DNA of 64,000 nucleotides from JAGVPT01 sp964439265 (GTDB lineage Bacteria > Bacteroidota > Ignavibacteria > UBA10030 > UBA8401), in assembly GCA_964439265.1 (NCBI GenBank), contig CAYTOA010000022.1:1-64000 (forward strand). The letters run 5' to 3'. Below, piece by piece: positions 25,367-34,449 of this stretch. The position numbers were made by a program, and so were the translations under genes. A model generated the notes under the pieces. The model was given only the letters and a program-made list of their open reading frames with translations. It made no database searches and had not been told where the DNA came from. Position 1 is the first letter of the stretch. Every line of letters begins with the position of its first letter.

Positions 25367-27946
25367 TTACTGCGGTTTCTTTAATGGGAACACGTCAGGG
25401 TACAACAGCTTGGCGCAATCAGGACAAATACCGTGGGAGAATTTGGCTTCTGAATGCTGCTGGATGTAGCCTTCCAACAAGTCCCAGTAGCCCTTGTCGT
25501 TGCGGATCTTCTTGCAGTTAGAACAGATTGGAATCAAGCCGCCCAATACTTTGATGTTGGCCATGGCTTCTTGTATGCGTGTTTCAAGTTCCTTTTTTCG
25601 TTTCAATAACTGCATCAGACGAATTTGGTATAGCCCGAACGAGGCGGCAGCAAGCGCTATGAGCACGAATCCATAAAACCAGTACGTCTGGTAGAAGTGA
25701 GGCTGGAGCTCAAACGCAAAGCTGGCGCCGGTTTCGTTCCACACCCCGTCGTTGTTACACGCCATCACACGAAACCGATAACTTTTGGGAGGGAGTCCCG
25801 TATAGTAGGCTACGCGGCGGGTTCCCGCATCAATCCAGTCTTTATCGTACCCCTCAAGCCTGTACTTGAAAAGAACTCGTTCGGGAACGAGAAAGCTCAA
25901 GGCCGTATAATGGATTTCAAACTTGTCCGCCCCGGGGTCCAAGGCGGCGAACTTGTCTGCCGGGATTGTCTTTTGATCGACGACGACCCGTTCAATCAGC
26001 ACCGGAGGCTTCAGCAGATTCTGTTTGAAGGCCTTCGGGTCGATCATCACAGCCCCCTTCCTCGTTGCAAACCAAATTCGTCCATCATGCGTTTTCCAAC
26101 CGGCGGGCTGCCATTCGCCGAAACACTCATCCGTTTTCATTCCATCGGCAGTGACATAGACCGTTGTATGTATTTTGCTTATTCGGCCGTCGGCGTAGTC
26201 ATTAAATTCCTGCCGCTGAACATATCCGATACCGCTGGGACTGCTTAACCAGATTCCACCCTGATCGTCTCCGAGAATGCAATAGATTTCATCGCCAAAG
26301 AGGCCGGCCTTTGTATCAAACGGAGTGAATTTACCATTCTTATAACGAGTCACACCTCCTTGGGGAGAACTAATCCACAAACTTCCTTCGCGGTCACCGT
26401 AAATTGAACTGACCCAATTACCGGCCAGCCCGTCCGCAATTGTGTAGCCCGTGATATTCCCATTTTCAATTCTCACTAACGAATCAGCAGTTCCGACCCA
26501 CATCACGCCTTTTCGTTCCGGATAAAAGCATACAACATATTCGATGGAAGGATATTGTTTTCCGTTTTTCATCAAATACGGCATCACTTTTCCGTCGACG
26601 AATCTGAATATTCCCCGATGGTCCACGTAAATAATTAAGCTTTTGTCGTCTTCTGTAATTGCAGAAATCCATTTGGCTGGCAACCCTGCCGATGTACCGT
26701 AGTGTGTAATCAGGCCATGATAGATATTGTTCAGCATGCCGTTTTGACCGATCCATAGACTACCATCCCTTGCAGCGAAGGCGGGTCCTACGAGAATATC
26801 ATACTTTGTGGCTTTGCCGTTTTTTATTTGAGTAACATTCGACCCTTCAGGGCTAAGGAAGTAAAGAGTGTTATCAGTTGTCTCTATAACTGTTGAGATA
26901 AAATCGTTCGATAGCCCGTCATACGTGGTGTACGTTGTTACATTGACATTTTTAAATCTGTTTAACCCATCCGATGTGCAAACCCAGAGGCTTCTTTCAT
27001 GATCTTCCGATATTGACAGGACTTGGTTGTCGGTGAGGCCGTTATTTTTTGTAAAGGCTGTCCATTTCCCTTCAGACAAACGGTCGATTCCTCCTCCGTC
27101 CGTTCCGACCCAGAGATTCCCATCCAGATCTTCATGAATCGCCATAATGTGATTGTTCGACAAACCATTGTCGGTGGTATAAACTTTAATCTTGCCGTCT
27201 TTCCAACAGGCTAACCCATTGTTGGTGCCGACCCAGACAATTGCCTGGCGATCTGCATATATGCATGTGGTGACGTCGGTTGGCAATCCCTCTTTTGTGG
27301 TCAAACTCGTTACTTCAGAGGGCCGGTTATCGTCGACGATCCGCACGCCGCGATGAGTGGCAATCCAAATTCTCTCATGCGAATCTTCCGCGATAGCCAC
27401 CGTATAATTTGGATTGAGCAGAACAGGTATGAATTTTCCTTCGCTGAACATGTAGACACCTATCGAAGAACCTATCAACAAGTGTCCTGCCCGGCTTTCG
27501 AACAAACTGAGTACCTGAGTGTCAAAAAAACCTTCCTTCAAACCGTACCGAAATATCTTTCCGTTCTTGATCCGACGCAGGCCGCTGTAACCGGTCCCGA
27601 TCCAAACACTGCTGTCCCTTGACTCCAGCAATGAACTGATAGTCTCATGTGTTTTGTCATTGTCGGCATCGAGACTGACTTTCGTGAAATTCACACCGTC
27701 AAATCGGAAGAGGCCCGCCGACGTGCCCAGCAAAATGTATCCGTCATGAGTTTGAAGCAGAACGTTTACAGCGTTTGCAGGCAAACCATTTTCACGAAGC
27801 CAGGCACTTCTTCCGTACTGAGCAATCGATTTTTGGGGATCAAGCGAATAGAGATGTGATGGTACGCTGCAGACGACCATAACGAGGAGTGCGGAAGAGA
27901 AAAATTGTTTCTTGAAAATATCGGACTTTCTGTACGTTGGGCTCAT
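25367..27946 (-). CDS. Beta-propeller sensor protein with Y_Y_Y domain and C-terminal Cys-rich tail
   Basis: An 859-residue membrane sensor. A signal or membrane segment lies near residues 15-35. About fourteen two-component-regulator propeller repeats follow (LRENGLPANAVNVLLQT, VGTNNGLACW, IWLSSPSGIG and similar), then a Y_Y_Y domain (FKYRLEGYDKDWIDAGT). A single membrane helix (FYGFVLIALAAASFGLY), a short coiled coil, and a tail with two CxxC pairs (CSNCKKIR, GICPDCAK) complete the protein. Periplasmic propellers of this type sense carbohydrates in hybrid two-component systems, but here there is no histidine-kinase, receiver or HTH domain. The ATG at 27946 is preferred over a reading 59 codons longer that adds low-quality sequence. 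It sits at the end of the glycoside-hydrolase block and may sense its products. Confidence 0.88.
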   Translation of the reverse strand: MSPTYRKSDIFKKQFFSSALLVMVVCSVPSHLYSLDPQKSIAQYGRSAWLRENGLPANAVNVLLQTHDGYILLGTSAGLFRFDGVNFTKVSLDADNDKTHETISSLLESRDSSVWIGTGYSGLRRIKNGKIFRYGLKEGFFDTQVLSLFESRAGHLLIGSSIGVYMFSEGKFIPVLLNPNYTVAIAEDSHERIWIATHRGVRIVDDNRPSEVTSLTTKEGLPTDVTTCIYADRQAIVWVGTNNGLACWKDGKIKVYTTDNGLSNNHIMAIHEDLDGNLWVGTDGGGIDRLSEGKWTAFTKNNGLTDNQVLSISEDHERSLWVCTSDGLNRFKNVNVTTYTTYDGLSNDFISTVIETTDNTLYFLSPEGSNVTQIKNGKATKYDILVGPAFAARDGSLWIGQNGMLNNIYHGLITHYGTSAGLPAKWISAITEDDKSLIIYVDHRGIFRFVDGKVMPYLMKNGKQYPSIEYVVCFYPERKGVMWVGTADSLVRIENGNITGYTIADGLAGNWVSSIYGDREGSLWISSPQGGVTRYKNGKFTPFDTKAGLFGDEIYCILGDDQGGIWLSSPSGIGYVQRQEFNDYADGRISKIHTTVYVTADGMKTDECFGEWQPAGWKTHDGRIWFATRKGAVMIDPKAFKQNLLKPPVLIERVVVDQKTIPADKFAALDPGADKFEIHYTALSFLVPERVLFKYRLEGYDKDWIDAGTRRVAYYTGLPPKSYRFRVMACNNDGVWNETGASFAFELQPHFYQTYWFYGFVLIALAAASFGLYQIRLMQLLKRKKELETRIQEAMANIKVLGGLIPICSNCKKIRNDKGYWDLLEGYIQQHSEAKFSHGICPDCAKLLYPDVFPLKKPQ

Positions 27947-28300
27947 CTTTCGCAGATGCCCCTTTGCCGCAGCGCATGAGTGAGGAGTTTGAATTGAGAA
28001 GGGAGCGAAACAGTTTCGTGGCGGTGGTGCTGTCACTCCCGGCTCAATGATCAGTGAAGAAGCGGGCTGCAGATCTGCAACCCATTCCTTTCTTATTATC
28101 GGCATAAACTTCTCAAAACTCAAGAGAACGATTCTCGAATTATGCCATATCTAAAAATAAATATTCTGTCGCATAATTCTGCGAATGAAAAAAGCTATCG
28201 TTGTCCTTGGAAGTATTTCTGCAAATAATATTGACTGATGCAACTCTTACACTGCCTTGCTGAGAAATGACAGTAAATGATCACATTGCGTTGTGTCTGG
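27947..28300. other. Intergenic region without recognised feature
   Basis: This interval of about 350 bases separates the start of the propeller sensor gene from the stop of the TolB-like gene upstream of it. It should hold the sensor's promoter. I see no repeat, hairpin or convincing coding sequence; a minus-strand reading continuous with the sensor gene covers part of it but lacks protein-like character. Confidence 0.5.
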
Positions 28301-29803
28301 TTATGGGGTAACGAGTCGATAACTTACGAATGCGACGGTCTTGCTGTCGGGCGACCACGACGGGACATTGATCGTACCTTGTCCTCCGAAGAGTTTCGCA
28401 AGAACCTGGATTTCACCTCCGGCGGTCGGCATCATTCGAAGCATCACGTTCTTGTTTGGCGGATGTCCCTTCACATCTTTTTCAAAAGACACAAATACGA
28501 TCCATTTGCCGTCGGGCGAAGGATGCGCAAACCAATTATTATAGTTGTCGGATGTGACTTGCTGCTTTCCGCTCCCGTCACTTTTCATCCGCCAGATCTG
28601 CATCAAGCCTGTCCGCTCCGAATTAAAATAAATATATTGACCGTCGGGGGAATAGTCGGGACCGTCGTCAAGACCGGGGGTGTTCGTCAATCGTCTTTCT
28701 TCGCCGCCTGCTGCTGGGATGGTATAGATATCAAATTCGCCGTTTCGTTCACCGCAAAATGCCAGAGTCTTGCCATCCGGCGACCATCCATGCCAGTAGG
28801 ATGGACCGGTAGCAGTGATTTGTCGCGGAGTTCCTCCGGCAATCGGCAGCACGTAGATGAGCGATTTGCCGTCTTTCGATTGGTCGCTGATCGCAAGCTG
28901 TGTGCCGTCCGGCGAAATGCCGTGGTCGTTATTGCATCGGTTGGCAAATCCCGTTTCGAGGAGCTTGGGTAATCCTCCTTCCACCGGAATCGTGTAAAGG
29001 CGTCCGTCCTGGTTGAAGATAAAATATTTTCCGTCGCGGGACCAATTGGGCGCCTCAAAATGTTCACGGCGGCAGTAGACAACGCGCCGGTCAGTTGACG
29101 CGATTGTAACAGTTTCGAGAGTGCTTTCGAGCATCGGATCACCTTTGGATTTTTGTTTTCCTGATGTGATTTCAACGTTGGAGAAGACTGCCGTTTCCAT
29201 TGCGTTGCTGTCGTGGGCGCAAACGCCAAGCCCGACATAAAACGGGTCGCTCAATTTGAATCTGAATGAACCGCCGGCAGAACGAAGCGTATCGCCATCG
29301 CGAGCCAGGGACATGAAAACATAGTCCCCCTCCTTCTCGATCCGTACGCGTTGGGGTCCGGAGACGTTTGACTGTATCTCTCTCGTTGGCGCTCCTGCCG
29401 TTTCGCGGTATTGGAGGGATGTCAGCCCTTCGCCGTGCACTGCAACATCGGCATACTGCGAGTTCGGGTCAAGGCTTCGCCGGATAAGAAGGCATGCTTT
29501 TCGATGAGGATTGCCTCCAGTCCTTACCCATTGGATGTCGGCAGTGAGCGAAACGTCCCCCGACGTCTTTATCCAGGCAAATTGAAAAGCGTCGCTGGTA
29601 AACCACATGTTTACGCCGCTTCCGCTGATACGGTAACTTTTTTTCACAGCGTCGAATTCGACGGATCCGAGATTGAGAACATGACCGATGTCTCCGTGCC
29701 CCTCAAAAATTCCTGCTGCGGAATCCGCGGGCGGCGCAGATTGCGCTTGCCGATGAACGACTAGGGTTAAAAGAAAAAACAATGCCGGGGAAAACAATCG
29801 CAT
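28301..29803 (-). CDS. Secreted TolB-like beta-propeller protein with DUF1349 domain
   Basis: A 500-residue exported protein. A signal peptide (LFSPALFFLLTLVVHRQAQSA) is followed by a DUF1349 jelly-roll domain (about residues 30-215; WFTSDAFQFAWIKT, AVHGEGLTSLQYRE). DUF1349 is often found in carbohydrate-binding contexts. After it comes a WD40-like (PD40) propeller with repeated NWSRDGKYFIFNQDG, GWSPDGKTLAFCG, DYSPDGQYIYFNS and SPDGKWIVFVS blades. TolB-type propellers in such fusions likely bind or recognise a ligand and are not known to be catalytic here. Its location beside glycoside hydrolases suggests a polysaccharide-related role. The ATG at 29803 is taken as start, which places the signal peptide at the N-terminus. 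Confidence 0.85.
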   Translation of the reverse strand: MRLFSPALFFLLTLVVHRQAQSAPPADSAAGIFEGHGDIGHVLNLGSVEFDAVKKSYRISGSGVNMWFTSDAFQFAWIKTSGDVSLTADIQWVRTGGNPHRKACLLIRRSLDPNSQYADVAVHGEGLTSLQYRETAGAPTREIQSNVSGPQRVRIEKEGDYVFMSLARDGDTLRSAGGSFRFKLSDPFYVGLGVCAHDSNAMETAVFSNVEITSGKQKSKGDPMLESTLETVTIASTDRRVVYCRREHFEAPNWSRDGKYFIFNQDGRLYTIPVEGGLPKLLETGFANRCNNDHGISPDGTQLAISDQSKDGKSLIYVLPIAGGTPRQITATGPSYWHGWSPDGKTLAFCGERNGEFDIYTIPAAGGEERRLTNTPGLDDGPDYSPDGQYIYFNSERTGLMQIWRMKSDGSGKQQVTSDNYNNWFAHPSPDGKWIVFVSFEKDVKGHPPNKNVMLRMMPTAGGEIQVLAKLFGGQGTINVPSWSPDSKTVAFVSYRLVTP

Positions 29804-29980
29804 TGAGACTTCGTGTTGAAATGATGGTAGGGTAATCGTGTTCTTTTTAATCACAGAATATGTTGTTACGTCACATTCGTCAGGGGCCCTCGCGATCAAA
29901 AAGAACTACCATGACGGGATTTCTTGGTGGAATGAGATGCCGTGCTCCCAAGGAACTAATTTCATGTCTCTCTTTTCTCT

Positions 29981-30107
29981 CGTTCCCAATCTCCGATTGG
30001 GAACGGAGTGAGTCTAGTGCTCGATGTTCTCAGACGAAAAGACGCGCTACGCAAGTCGCTCCCAAACTGAATTTGGGAGCGAGAGTGGAAATTCTCAATG
30101 CGTAGCT
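29981..30107. repeat. Pair of intergenic palindromes with outer inverted repeat
   Basis: Two perfect stem-loops lie in the 323-base gap between the TolB-like and GH3 genes. The first, 29981-30005, pairs CGTTCCCAAT with ATTGGGAACG. The second, 30057-30081, pairs CGCTCCCAAA with TTTGGGAGCG around a CTGAA loop. The two are similar in design (cGnTCCCAAw). GCTACGCA before the second and TGCGTAGC after it form an outer inverted repeat. Neither is followed by a clear T-run, so a repeat element is more likely than a terminator. Confidence 0.85.
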
Positions 30108-30126
30108 CTACCGGCGGATGAGCAGG

Positions 30127-32253
30127 TTACAATAAGTATATTACTTTTTGCAGTTTAATATCCCTTGACGATGATCCGACATGGAGGATGAATTCTCCTT
30201 TTTCAGCGTACCATCCCTTGGTCTCCGGATTCCAATAAGCGAAATCCTTCTTGGTCAGTTGAAGTGTCACGGTCGTAGTTTGACCCGGTTCCACATTTAC
30301 TCTTTTGAAGCCCTTCAATTCTTTCACTGGACGGGGGAGAGAAGATCGCACGTCTCCAATATAGAGCTGGGCGATTTCTGCCCCATTCGCTTTTCCAACA
30401 TTCTTGATGCTGAAACTTACTTTGACAGTATCGTTCTCGGTGAACTGCTCTTTTGAAACGCTAAGGTCGCTGTACTCGAACGAGGTGAACGACAGACCGT
30501 ATCCAAAAGGATAAAGAGGTTCGATCTTTTTCTTTTCGTACCATCGATAGCCGACGAAAATGCTCTCCTTGTAGTCGATATCAAAGATTGGATGGTCTTT
30601 TTCTTTTCCGTCGTTCCAGCCTGTGTACAACGCCTCGCCCTGCGGAATATACCCGTATCCCGGCGAGTCCTTGAAGTCCCTCTCGATCGTGATCGGGAGT
30701 TTTCCCGACGGGTTGGTTTTTCCCGCGATGATTTCGGCCAGCGCCCGGTTCCCCGTTTGCCCGCCGTACCATGCGTACACGACAGCCCTTGCTTTGGCGT
30801 TCCAGTCTGTCATCTTGATACCGCTGCCCGAAGTAACGATCACGACCGTGTTCGGATTATTCTCAACGCAGAGACGTACTTTTGCTTCCTGGTCCTCCGG
30901 CAGAGGAAACGGCCTGTCCCAGCCTTCGCTGTCTTCCGTTCCGACATTGCATAATACAATGTCCGCTGATTGTATTTGAGCAGGGGAAGGACTCCTGACA
31001 TACATGAGCCTGCCGCCGAATTCTTTTCTTAGTTCGTCGAGCATTAGTCTATTATTATATCCTTTGACCTCAGCCGAGCCTCCTCCGGCCGCTAACTTCT
31101 CGACGAAATCGCCGGTCAAGAGGATCGATGTCGTATTGCCTCCAATGGGAAGAATGTTTCCTTCGTTCTTTAGAAGAACGATCCCTTCCCGCGCAGTCTG
31201 TAACGCTGTACTTTCGTGATCACCAAAATTCTCGTACATCGTCGTATCTCTTTTCATCTCGTCGAATTTCATGGCAAAATACGTTCGCAGGATGCTCTTC
31301 GCCATTCTCTCGATATCGCTCATCTTTACTTTGCCGTCACGGAGCAGTCCGTGAGCATCTTTCAATGCAACCGCAAGAGGCATTTCAAGGTCCTGGCCGG
31401 AGCTGGCCAGCTTCTCCCCGTCGTACACGGACCACCAATCGGTCATGACAAGCCATTGAAAGCCCAGCTGTTTCCTCAACAGTTCATCGATGACCGTTTT
31501 GCTCTGCCCGCACCACTCTCCGTTCAACAGATTATACGAAGTCATTACGGCTTTCGCCCCCGCATCGACGCCGGCCTTAAATGGCGGCAGGTAGATTTCG
31601 TGCAGCGCTCTTTCGTCGATTACGGAATTACTTCTTCTCCTGTAATAATCGGTATTATTGGCGGCAAAATGTTTCAGCGTTGCGACGGTGCCGGTGCTCT
31701 GAACGCCCATGACATACTCTTCGATCATTCGTGACCGCAGAAACGGGTCTTCCCCGAAGTATTCAAAATTGCGGCCGCATTGCGACTGCCGGTATTCATT
31801 CATACCGGGGCCGAGCAGGATGCCGATTCCGCCGGCGCGGCATTCTTCTCCTATCGCTTCGGCATACCGGAATGAGAGTTCCGGATCCCATGTCGATGCC
31901 AGCAGGATAGGGCAGGGAAATGAAGTCGATTTTTCCAACTCGTACTTTGACAGATCATTTCCGACAAATTTATCCCTGATGTGGACGCCTTGCGTTGCAT
32001 CGGACATGTACACTTCCCGAAGGTTCAGACGGGGGAGGGGCCTGATAAAAAAAGAGCGGTCCCCGCCGACAAGGGCGATCTTCTCATCGGCGGTCATCAG
32101 GGCGAGCACTGAGTCGGCCTTCTTATCCGCTTGTTCAAACGTCAGGGGTTGAAACTCCTCGCGGTGAGGTTTCGACTGTTGTCCGTTGAGACGCGTGTAC
32201 GAAATAAGAAAAACAACCGAAGCGGAAAAAAAGAAAAGTATTTCTTTGTCCAT
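30127..32253 (-). CDS. Glycoside hydrolase family 3 beta-glucosidase
   Basis: A 708-residue secreted GH3 enzyme, expected to release glucose (or xylose) from the non-reducing end of beta-linked oligosaccharides. A signal peptide is followed by the (alpha/beta)8 domain with KHFAANNTDYYRRRSN, and the nucleophile is D272 in LVMTDWWSVYD. The (alpha/beta)6 sandwich domain follows (GNTTSILLTGDF, CNVGTEDSEGWDR). A fibronectin-III-like domain at the C-terminus contains VKELKGFKRVNVEPGQ. The ATG at 32253 is chosen; a TTG four codons earlier is possible. It is the last enzyme gene of the minus-strand glycan block. Confidence 0.93.
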   Translation of the reverse strand: MDKEILFFFSASVVFLISYTRLNGQQSKPHREEFQPLTFEQADKKADSVLALMTADEKIALVGGDRSFFIRPLPRLNLREVYMSDATQGVHIRDKFVGNDLSKYELEKSTSFPCPILLASTWDPELSFRYAEAIGEECRAGGIGILLGPGMNEYRQSQCGRNFEYFGEDPFLRSRMIEEYVMGVQSTGTVATLKHFAANNTDYYRRRSNSVIDERALHEIYLPPFKAGVDAGAKAVMTSYNLLNGEWCGQSKTVIDELLRKQLGFQWLVMTDWWSVYDGEKLASSGQDLEMPLAVALKDAHGLLRDGKVKMSDIERMAKSILRTYFAMKFDEMKRDTTMYENFGDHESTALQTAREGIVLLKNEGNILPIGGNTTSILLTGDFVEKLAAGGGSAEVKGYNNRLMLDELRKEFGGRLMYVRSPSPAQIQSADIVLCNVGTEDSEGWDRPFPLPEDQEAKVRLCVENNPNTVVIVTSGSGIKMTDWNAKARAVVYAWYGGQTGNRALAEIIAGKTNPSGKLPITIERDFKDSPGYGYIPQGEALYTGWNDGKEKDHPIFDIDYKESIFVGYRWYEKKKIEPLYPFGYGLSFTSFEYSDLSVSKEQFTENDTVKVSFSIKNVGKANGAEIAQLYIGDVRSSLPRPVKELKGFKRVNVEPGQTTTVTLQLTKKDFAYWNPETKGWYAEKGEFILHVGSSSRDIKLQKVIYLL

Positions 32254-32380
32254 GCTGCCATCCAATGCTTATGATTATTTGAAATTATAAACAACGCTGA
32301 CGACCAAAGCCAAGGCGCGTTTCATCAGCCTCATTTCTTTCTGATGTTCTTTTTCGCCAGACCGATATTGGTGCAGGAAT

Positions 32381-34213
32381 CTACGGTGCTTGAATAATCG
32401 CCATCTCGAACGGCTGAAGTGTCAGAGAAACGCTGCTGACAATTGGCCCGTCGAATCGAACAAAGGATGTATCCTCACTCACCCTAAGCTGTTTGCCATG
32501 GAGCATTTCGGTCCATCCGGCGGTGGGAATCTTGTTCTCGAATCGAAGCGATACTGGTGCCGCTTCGTCGCCCATGTTATAAAGGACATACTCTTTTGTA
32601 CCAAAGAGATACATTGCCGCACTGCCCGGACCGTCCAGCTGTACGTGCAGTTCTTTGACAAACGGACGGCGGATCGAATTCAGAACCTGGGGCGGAAATC
32701 TCAGCAAGTCGTAGCTATTCTCGGGCATATTGAGAATGAAGATCGTTCCTTTGAGATACTGCGCGCTCAGCATAACGCCATAGTCGTAGTCGTCCTGTTC
32801 CACCGCGACATCGCGCACATACGGCCAGGTCGTCGTTTCAATCCGCTGAAAGGTGAACGGCTTCTCTGTTTTGACAAGCTGCTCGTTCCAGCCGACACGG
32901 ATGCGAAATTGAGAGGAAGATACGCTTCCCCCGGCATCGAGAAGGCTCAAAGTGTTTTTGAATTCAGTGTCTTTCAGTTTAAGCCAGAGACCCCATGTCA
33001 TGAATACATCATGTCCGCCGCGCAGGCGATCGAGCAATTCGTCGGCAAGTTTTGGGTCCTGCAAAGAATGAAGAGTAAAAATTGCGTTCTGACTTTCCGC
33101 CGGAAACTGAGCAACTGGGGCGAGTGGAATGCCTGCCATGCCCAGGTAACCGAAAATATTGTACTCGCCCGTTGAACCGTACGGAAGATAGATCGGGACA
33201 CCGCGGGAAGCGCCGTTCAACATTCCCGCAGCCTTGTCGAATTCCGGCAGCAGTTCAAGTAATTGGGGATAGACGTCGCTCGATGGATTATCGGGATATA
33301 ACTGGCCTGCGCACCAGAGAATGATCTCCGGCGTTTCGGCGAGCACAGCCTGCCAGACCTGCGCGACGTAATCGTTGCCGTCGTTTTTCATATCATAGTT
33401 GTCGAGCCATGATCCGACCCACTTTGCCGGGTCGACGCTCGAGAACCATTTTTGGAAAATATATCCGCTGTAGATCGGAATGTGCTGATCATGGGTCATG
33501 CGATTGCGCGTTTCGATGCCCACCGCCATGTTGTCGAACTGCATGGTCTCACGGTATACATCATAACCATTCTGGCGATGACTCTCGTACCAGTTGGGAT
33601 ACTTAATGATCACCTTCGCATGCGGATTGACCTGTTTTGCAACGTCGATGATATGATTCTTTGATTGGTCCAGGATCAGTTCCGTACGGTAGTCCGCCCA
33701 GCTTTGATTCCCTCGATCTTTGATGCTCTTTTCATCGGTGGCGGTTGTAAAGAGCCAATCGTCGAGAATGATGTCGTCGAAAACCTGTGCGAGCGCCCGC
33801 ATCCGTTTTTCGAGCGTCGCCATGTCCTCTGCATTATTGTAGACAGACGGACCGTTTCTACCGACGGGAACCATCGAACCCGAGACTTTGATTCCCATGG
33901 AACGAAACCGGTCGGCAATCCTCTTCATGAGCGCAATGTCGATATCTCCATCGCTGCTGCCTTCCAGATATACTTTGTATGGTTTGACGGGAGCAAAGTA
34001 GTCAACGGTCTTGACAAATTGCGTCGAATCCGTCAGGAGGCGTTCGATGTCCGTATACGTGAAATACACCGCATACTTCACGTGTGACCATCCGCCCTTC
34101 GGGGCGGCATTTTGTGAATGGACACGGGCGCACGGGATGCTGAGGCTCAAGAGGATGACGAAAATAGGGAGTCTCAGGCCGAAGGCATTAATTTTCGGGA
34201 TGGCAAAGTTCAT
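32381..34213 (-). CDS. Secreted protein of unknown family, possible glycoside hydrolase
   Basis: A 610-residue exported protein that I cannot place in a named family. A signal peptide ends near residue 34 (CARVHSQ). The first ~400 residues read like a TIM barrel: alternating strands and helices with strand-end acidic pairs, namely DDIILDDWLF (D146/D147, D151/D152) and VGIETRNR (E234), plus aromatic patches such as KYPNWYESHRQNGYD. The last ~90 residues look like a beta-sandwich domain of the sort found at the C-terminus of glycosidases (VSLRFENKIP, VSLTLQPFEMAII). It lies between GH3 and GH31 genes on the same strand. A polysaccharide-active enzyme is a reasonable inference, not a demonstrated fact. 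Confidence 0.75.
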   Translation of the reverse strand: MNFAIPKINAFGLRLPIFVILLSLSIPCARVHSQNAAPKGGWSHVKYAVYFTYTDIERLLTDSTQFVKTVDYFAPVKPYKVYLEGSSDGDIDIALMKRIADRFRSMGIKVSGSMVPVGRNGPSVYNNAEDMATLEKRMRALAQVFDDIILDDWLFTTATDEKSIKDRGNQSWADYRTELILDQSKNHIIDVAKQVNPHAKVIIKYPNWYESHRQNGYDVYRETMQFDNMAVGIETRNRMTHDQHIPIYSGYIFQKWFSSVDPAKWVGSWLDNYDMKNDGNDYVAQVWQAVLAETPEIILWCAGQLYPDNPSSDVYPQLLELLPEFDKAAGMLNGASRGVPIYLPYGSTGEYNIFGYLGMAGIPLAPVAQFPAESQNAIFTLHSLQDPKLADELLDRLRGGHDVFMTWGLWLKLKDTEFKNTLSLLDAGGSVSSSQFRIRVGWNEQLVKTEKPFTFQRIETTTWPYVRDVAVEQDDYDYGVMLSAQYLKGTIFILNMPENSYDLLRFPPQVLNSIRRPFVKELHVQLDGPGSAAMYLFGTKEYVLYNMGDEAAPVSLRFENKIPTAGWTEMLHGKQLRVSEDTSFVRFDGPIVSSVSLTLQPFEMAIIQAP

Positions 34214-34449
34214 TGGGCAGTTCTTAGTGATGGCCGAGGAAGACGGGAAATTCTATTAAAAGGGGGAAGAGAGGGGGTCACAAATTCCTAGCAAGTTAAT
34301 GAGTTGGGCGATTACCTCCGCGATCTCTGGCAAATATCCAGCAAGAAAGTGCGAAAAAATAGTAATAATCTCAACCTATTTTTCTTTGGTTTTTCTAGTT
34401 CGACAAGATGATCAAGGGCATTGTTAAGTAGCTTCGGTTTCATAGGCTT

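Noticed and set aside
28277..28972. Plus-strand reading of 231 codons opposite the TolB-like gene
   Set aside because: The minus-strand protein has a signal peptide and clear propeller repeats; the plus-strand reading is an antisense artefact.
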